64,000 bases of DNA, from positions 21,582-85,581 of the forward strand of contig JAYFOQ010000036.1 in the NCBI GenBank assembly GCA_034932485.1, read 5' to 3'. A program made the position numbers and the translations under genes. This DNA is from Gordonibacter sp034932485. GTDB taxonomy: Bacteria; Actinomycetota; Coriobacteriia; Coriobacteriales; Eggerthellaceae. This document shows, piece by piece, positions 60,426-64,000 of the stretch. Under the pieces are notes generated by a model. That model was given only the letters and a program-made list of their open reading frames with translations, searched no databases and had not been told where the DNA came from. Numbering within the stretch: position 1 is the stretch's first letter; the number at the start of each line of letters is the position of its first letter.

Positions 60426-62486
60426 TTATCCGCGACGTCCCTTGTTTTGGGTGTGAGACTTCCCCCGATTTGCAGAACCGGACTTTGCTACTTTCGAGCC
60501 ATTTGGTTGCGTGACTCCACGCTTTTTTGCTTGGGAAGCAGCGGCCTTTCCTGAAGCTTTTCGGGTGTTACCTTTTCCCGCCGCTTTACCTAAAGCCGCC
60601 TTGCCAGTAGCTTTTTTGGCGACAGCCGACAATCCTTCAGAAGCATTTTTTACCCTGTCGTTCGTGCGCGATGCTTCCAACTGCGATGGACGCTTAGGTC
60701 TTATCAGACACTTCGGCTCATACCCGACAAGATCCATACGGCCAGCCTTTTTCAGCGCTTCAATTACGAGATCGTGATTCTTCGGGTCGCGGTACTGTAT
60801 AAGAGCACGCTGAAGAGCCTTCTCGTGAGCTGTTTTTGGCACATAGACAGGTTGCATGGTGCGCGGATCGACGCCGGTATAGTACATCGCGGTAGACATG
60901 GTAGACGGCGTGGGATAGAAATCTTGCACTTGTTCGGGCATGTAGCCCAAGTTACGCACATACTCAGCCAGCTCAATGGCTTCGTCGAGCGTGGAACCTG
61001 GGTGCGATGACATAAGATAGGGTACTAGAAATTGTTTTTTACCCAACTGCTCGTTGGTCTCAGCGTATAGTTTCGCAAAACGTTCGTACACAAGATGTTT
61101 TGGCTTTCCCATATGGGCAAGTACCGCATCGGACACGTGCTCAGGTGCTACTTTGAGCTGGCCACTTATGTGATGAGCACAGAGCTCACGAATAAATGAA
61201 TCGCCAGAATCGGCCAGTGCATAGTCAAAGCGAATGCCAGAGCGCACGAACACCTTCTTAACACCGGGTAGCTTTCGTAAGCGACGCAGTAGACCCACGT
61301 AATCTCCGTGGTCAACATCGAGCAGCTTACATGGCTCAGGATAAAGACAGCGTTTGTGCGCACAAGCACCTCGCTCATGCTGCTTAACACAAGCCGCATG
61401 ACGGAAATTCGCAGTTGGGCCACCTACATCGTGGATATAGCCTTTGAAATCGGGATCCTGCACCATGAGTTCAGCTTCGCTCAAAAGCGACTCACGACTA
61501 CGAGCCTGCACGATGCGCCCCTGATGGAAGGTGAGCGCGCAAAACGAGCATTCACCAAAGCATCCACGGTTACTGGTAAGGCTGAATTTCACTTCCTTGA
61601 TAGCAGGTACTCCCCCAGCGGCCTCGTAGCAGGGGTGGTACGTACGCATATAAGGAAGGCGATAGATTGCATCCATTTCCGATTGCGTGAGGGGAGCAGC
61701 CGGCGGGTTCTGTACAACAAACTGATGATCGGAATACGGCTCAACAAGGCGCTTACCGGTAAAGGGGTCGCTATTTTCGTATTGAGTGGCAAAGCTGCGA
61801 GCATAGTCGAGCTTATCGGCTTGCATCTGAGAAAATGAAGGAAGCATGACGGCATCGTAGACATGGTCGAGAGAGCTGGTGCGATACACCGTTCCATCAA
61901 TAAACGTGATGTCTCCAATGGCAAGACCCGCCTCAAGCGCATCGGCAATCTCAACGATGGAGTGCTCGCCCATACCAAACGACACCAGATCTGCACCAGA
62001 ATCCAGCAAGATAGAACGTTTAAGCTTGTCTGACCAGTAGTCGTAGTGTGCAAGACGACGCAAGCTGGCTTCAATGCCCCCCAGCACAATGGGCGTCTTT
62101 TTGAACGTACGACGAATAAGGTTGCTATAAACAACAGCTGCGTGGTTAGGGCGCTTACCCGCTTCACCTCCAGGTGAATACGCGTCCTCGCGGCGACGCT
62201 TCCTCGCCACCGTATAGTGGTTCACCATTGAATCCATGTTTCCAGCCGACACCAGGAACGCCAGACGTGGTTCACCAAACACGGTCATACTGGCAGGGTC
62301 GTTCCAATCGGGCTGCGCGATAACTCCCACCTTAAAACCGTGAGATTCGAGCAAACGGGTAATTATGGCCGGCCCGAATGAGGGATGATCAACGTATGCA
62401 TCTCCCGATACGTAAACGAAATCGACTTGGTCCCACCCGCGCTCTTCCATATCTTTGCGGCTGACCGGTAAAAACCCTTCACCCAT
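60426..62486 (-). CDS. YgiQ family radical SAM protein
   Basis: The 686-aa protein starts FLPVSRKDMEERGWDQVDFV and VYVSGDAYVDHPSFGPAIIT, the YgiQ N-terminal domain. The radical SAM cluster motif is CFGECSFCALTFHQGR (CxxxCxxC), and further family motifs are HDVGGPTANFRHAAC, SGQLKVAPEHVSDAVL and DFYPTPSTMSTAMYYTG. A C-terminal tail rich in Lys/Ala/Gly is disordered. The reaction is unknown for the family. The ATG at 62486 has AAGGAG upstream. It occupies the place where rplW/rplD/rplC would be expected, and may read towards rplB, though rplB has its own promoter. Confidence 0.93.
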   Translation of the reverse strand: MGEGFLPVSRKDMEERGWDQVDFVYVSGDAYVDHPSFGPAIITRLLESHGFKVGVIAQPDWNDPASMTVFGEPRLAFLVSAGNMDSMVNHYTVARKRRREDAYSPGGEAGKRPNHAAVVYSNLIRRTFKKTPIVLGGIEASLRRLAHYDYWSDKLKRSILLDSGADLVSFGMGEHSIVEIADALEAGLAIGDITFIDGTVYRTSSLDHVYDAVMLPSFSQMQADKLDYARSFATQYENSDPFTGKRLVEPYSDHQFVVQNPPAAPLTQSEMDAIYRLPYMRTYHPCYEAAGGVPAIKEVKFSLTSNRGCFGECSFCALTFHQGRIVQARSRESLLSEAELMVQDPDFKGYIHDVGGPTANFRHAACVKQHERGACAHKRCLYPEPCKLLDVDHGDYVGLLRRLRKLPGVKKVFVRSGIRFDYALADSGDSFIRELCAHHISGQLKVAPEHVSDAVLAHMGKPKHLVYERFAKLYAETNEQLGKKQFLVPYLMSSHPGSTLDEAIELAEYVRNLGYMPEQVQDFYPTPSTMSTAMYYTGVDPRTMQPVYVPKTAHEKALQRALIQYRDPKNHDLVIEALKKAGRMDLVGYEPKCLIRPKRPSQLEASRTNDRVKNASEGLSAVAKKATGKAALGKAAGKGNTRKASGKAAASQAKKRGVTQPNGSKVAKSGSANRGKSHTQNKGRRG

Positions 62487-62707
62487 GAGGCTCCTTGCTC
62501 GTTATTCACGGCAGTATAATGCACTGTCCAGCACCGCTTGCTGCCGCGCCGCTTGTTATCGTAACGGAAAAAAGCACACATCACCACGCAACAACCCGCG
62601 ACACACACGACACCCATGGACAAGCAATCAATTAAGAGCGCCTTACCACGTCGGCAAGCACAGAGAAAAACGCTCAAAGGCTTTCGTTTTTTGTAGGCAA
62701 GCAGCAC

Positions 62708-63628
62708 CTACCGAACAGGAACAAGCACGCGCAATGCCTGAGGCACGGCCTCGATGAGAAAATGGCTACCCGCAAGGGGTTCGCCGTCGATTTGGGCGGC
62801 AGGACAACTCTCGAAACGCACGTCCAACGAAGAAACGCGCCGAAAGGCAACTTGCTTGAAACGCGTGTGCAACCCATTCTTTGCCATAAGAAAAAGATAC
62901 ACCGCGCGTGGCACAGCTAAAGGGGGCTGCGCTACACAAAGGTCGAGCAACCCATCATCGGGCTGTGCATCGGGGCAAATACGAAAACCGCTGCCGTACG
63001 TAGGACCTATCTGCACGGCAAAAAGAAACATAGAACCTTCCACCGATTCACCCCCGTCTAAACGAGCTTCAAAACGATGCTCTACTAGGTGGTGCAGCAG
63101 TTGATCGATGCCGCTTGTCGCATAAAGCAAGGTGCCCGTACGTTGAGAGCGCTTGCGACGCTCGACCGTGTCAAGCGCAATAGCGGCATCAAGGCCGAAC
63201 GAAAGCGTTTCCACAAAGTACTCGCCATTACAGCGACCCACATCCATCATGCGCTCTTGACTGTTCAACACCTGACACACCGCTCGATCGAGGGAGTTCG
63301 AAATACCCAACGTACGTGCATAGTCGTTTCCCGAACCCACGGGAATTACCCCCAACACAGGTCGTTGCTCAGAGGGAATCGTCAGAAGGCCGTTCGCCAC
63401 CTCATGAACAACGCCATCTCCGCCCAAAGCCAATACGGTATCAAAAGGGGCCGCATGTGCCGCAAGATCGATTGCTTGCCCCGCAGACTCGGTAAGGACC
63501 GTCGAGAAGTGCTCTTCACCCAGAAAACTCTGCAGTACCTCAGTCGCACGCGCTGCCGCAACGGCACTATTGCCATTTTGTGCAGCAGGGTTTGCGATAA
63601 GCAGTGTGTTGCCCAGGTTCGTAGCCAT
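62708..63628 (-). CDS. Diacylglycerol kinase family lipid kinase
   Basis: The 306-aa protein has the DAGK catalytic domain: LLIANPAAQNGNSAVAAARA, the nucleotide motif DTVLALGGDGVVHEVANGLL and LGVIPVGSGNDYARTLGISN. The C-terminal part has DGGESVEGSMFLFAVQIGPT and AQPDDGLLDLCVAQP. It may be DgkB-like or a related lipid kinase of the YegS/BmrU type. The ATG at 63628 has AAAAGGAG upstream; 21 upstream codons were rejected. It is followed by ygiQ after 220 bp. Confidence 0.9.
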   Translation of the reverse strand: MATNLGNTLLIANPAAQNGNSAVAAARATEVLQSFLGEEHFSTVLTESAGQAIDLAAHAAPFDTVLALGGDGVVHEVANGLLTIPSEQRPVLGVIPVGSGNDYARTLGISNSLDRAVCQVLNSQERMMDVGRCNGEYFVETLSFGLDAAIALDTVERRKRSQRTGTLLYATSGIDQLLHHLVEHRFEARLDGGESVEGSMFLFAVQIGPTYGSGFRICPDAQPDDGLLDLCVAQPPLAVPRAVYLFLMAKNGLHTRFKQVAFRRVSSLDVRFESCPAAQIDGEPLAGSHFLIEAVPQALRVLVPVR

Positions 63629-63887
63629 ACCTTCTCCTTTTCGACCCTGGTGTGCAGTTGGGCGCGTTGGTCGGGACGTTGCGCGTGGCACATTATAACG
63701 TTATGGATAGCTACCCTTTCAGATAAAGACCATCTCAAGCAAAATGTTCTGCGGCATGCTTTTAATCACGATTAACTCCCATAAAAATCTATTTGCTTTT
63801 TCTTTATTACCGCCAAGCCAGACGCGGAAAAGGTACAATGTGTAAACAAATAATAGTTTGGGGGTGCGGCAGGATTCTTGGACTTGC

Positions 63888-64000
63888 TCAGGCAGCCAGC
63901 CCGAGCCTTCTGCGACGGCCGTCTATGGTCTCGCAGGTTACCTTCTTGCCGTCCTTTTTGAACGTCTTGAGGCGGCCGTCATTGTACCATGACATGTAGC
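63888..64000 (-). mobile_element. 3' end of a transposase gene (insertion sequence, cut by window edge)
   Basis: The minus strand reads YMSWYNDGRLKTFKKDGKKV, then TCETIDGRRRRLGLAA and a TGA at 63888-63890. The WYN-DGRLK...GRRRRLGLA ending is typical of the C-termini of transposases (IS3- or IS1249-like; I cannot decide which). The element continues beyond the window; its end, with a possible terminal inverted repeat near 63870-63887, is inside. Confidence 0.7.

Noticed and set aside
63793..63999. 68-codon plus-strand frame at the right end
   Set aside because: Its second half is antisense to the transposase C-terminus.

Overview
The window looks like chromosomal DNA of an anaerobic Gram-positive actinobacterium of the Coriobacteriia (Eggerthella/Slackia/Cryptobacterium type). 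This is inferred from moderate G+C, a meso-DAP-type MurE, pyruvate:ferredoxin oxidoreductase, zinc-type L33 and S14, Tat/lipobox exported proteins, an SPFH + ribbon-helix-helix gene pair and actinobacterial-style r-protein operons. The species cannot be fixed without a database search. Most housekeeping genes lie on the minus strand. Two perfect ParB-binding parS sites (6135 and 21220) suggest an origin-proximal region, although no dnaA/dnaN is present.

Layout. 1-5.8 kb (minus): division/cell-wall cluster mraZ-rsmH-ftsL-ftsI-murE-murF (murF truncated by the window edge). 5.8-6.4 kb: parS and a seven-copy 17/18-bp tandem repeat. 6.4-13.2 kb: xerD, a DUF1846 protein, a doubly frameshifted membrane protein, nadK and a murJ flippase with an unusual N-terminal repeat region. 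13.3-17 kb: asnB divergent from an ATP-grasp ligase. 17.2-21 kb: map, a DUF1254/DUF1214 protein and the SPFH/RHH pair. 21-26 kb (minus): second parS, then rplA, rplK, nusG, secE, tRNA-Trp, rpmG, tuf and tRNA-Met/Thr/Tyr. 26-33 kb: a structured intergenic region, a Tat-exported NlpC/P60 hydrolase, a hypoxanthine-DNA glycosylase, putP, a MocR-type aminotransferase, a decayed ORF and a DciA/DUF721-like protein. 33-36.7 kb: pyruvate:ferredoxin oxidoreductase.

37.2-47.8 kb holds what reads as a complete sialic-acid utilisation locus: a family-5 ABC transporter (lipoprotein, permease, permease-ATPase fusion, ATPase), then nanA-nanK-nanE, with nagA and nagB on the opposite strand. Together they would turn Neu5Ac into fructose-6-phosphate plus pyruvate, and the neighbouring PFOR could oxidise the pyruvate. 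47.9-50 kb is a large membrane protein. 50.2-60.3 kb (minus) is adk, secY and an S10/spc ribosomal protein operon that begins at rplB: rpsJ-rplC-rplD-rplW are missing upstream, and a YgiQ radical-SAM gene occupies that place. The window ends with a diacylglycerol-kinase-family lipid kinase and the 3' end of a transposase.

Most notable: the parS/tandem-repeat region, the MurJ N-terminal repeats, the sialate locus with a dyad over the nanA promoter, the structured DNA upstream of the NlpC/P60 gene, and the split S10 operon with its own leader hairpin.
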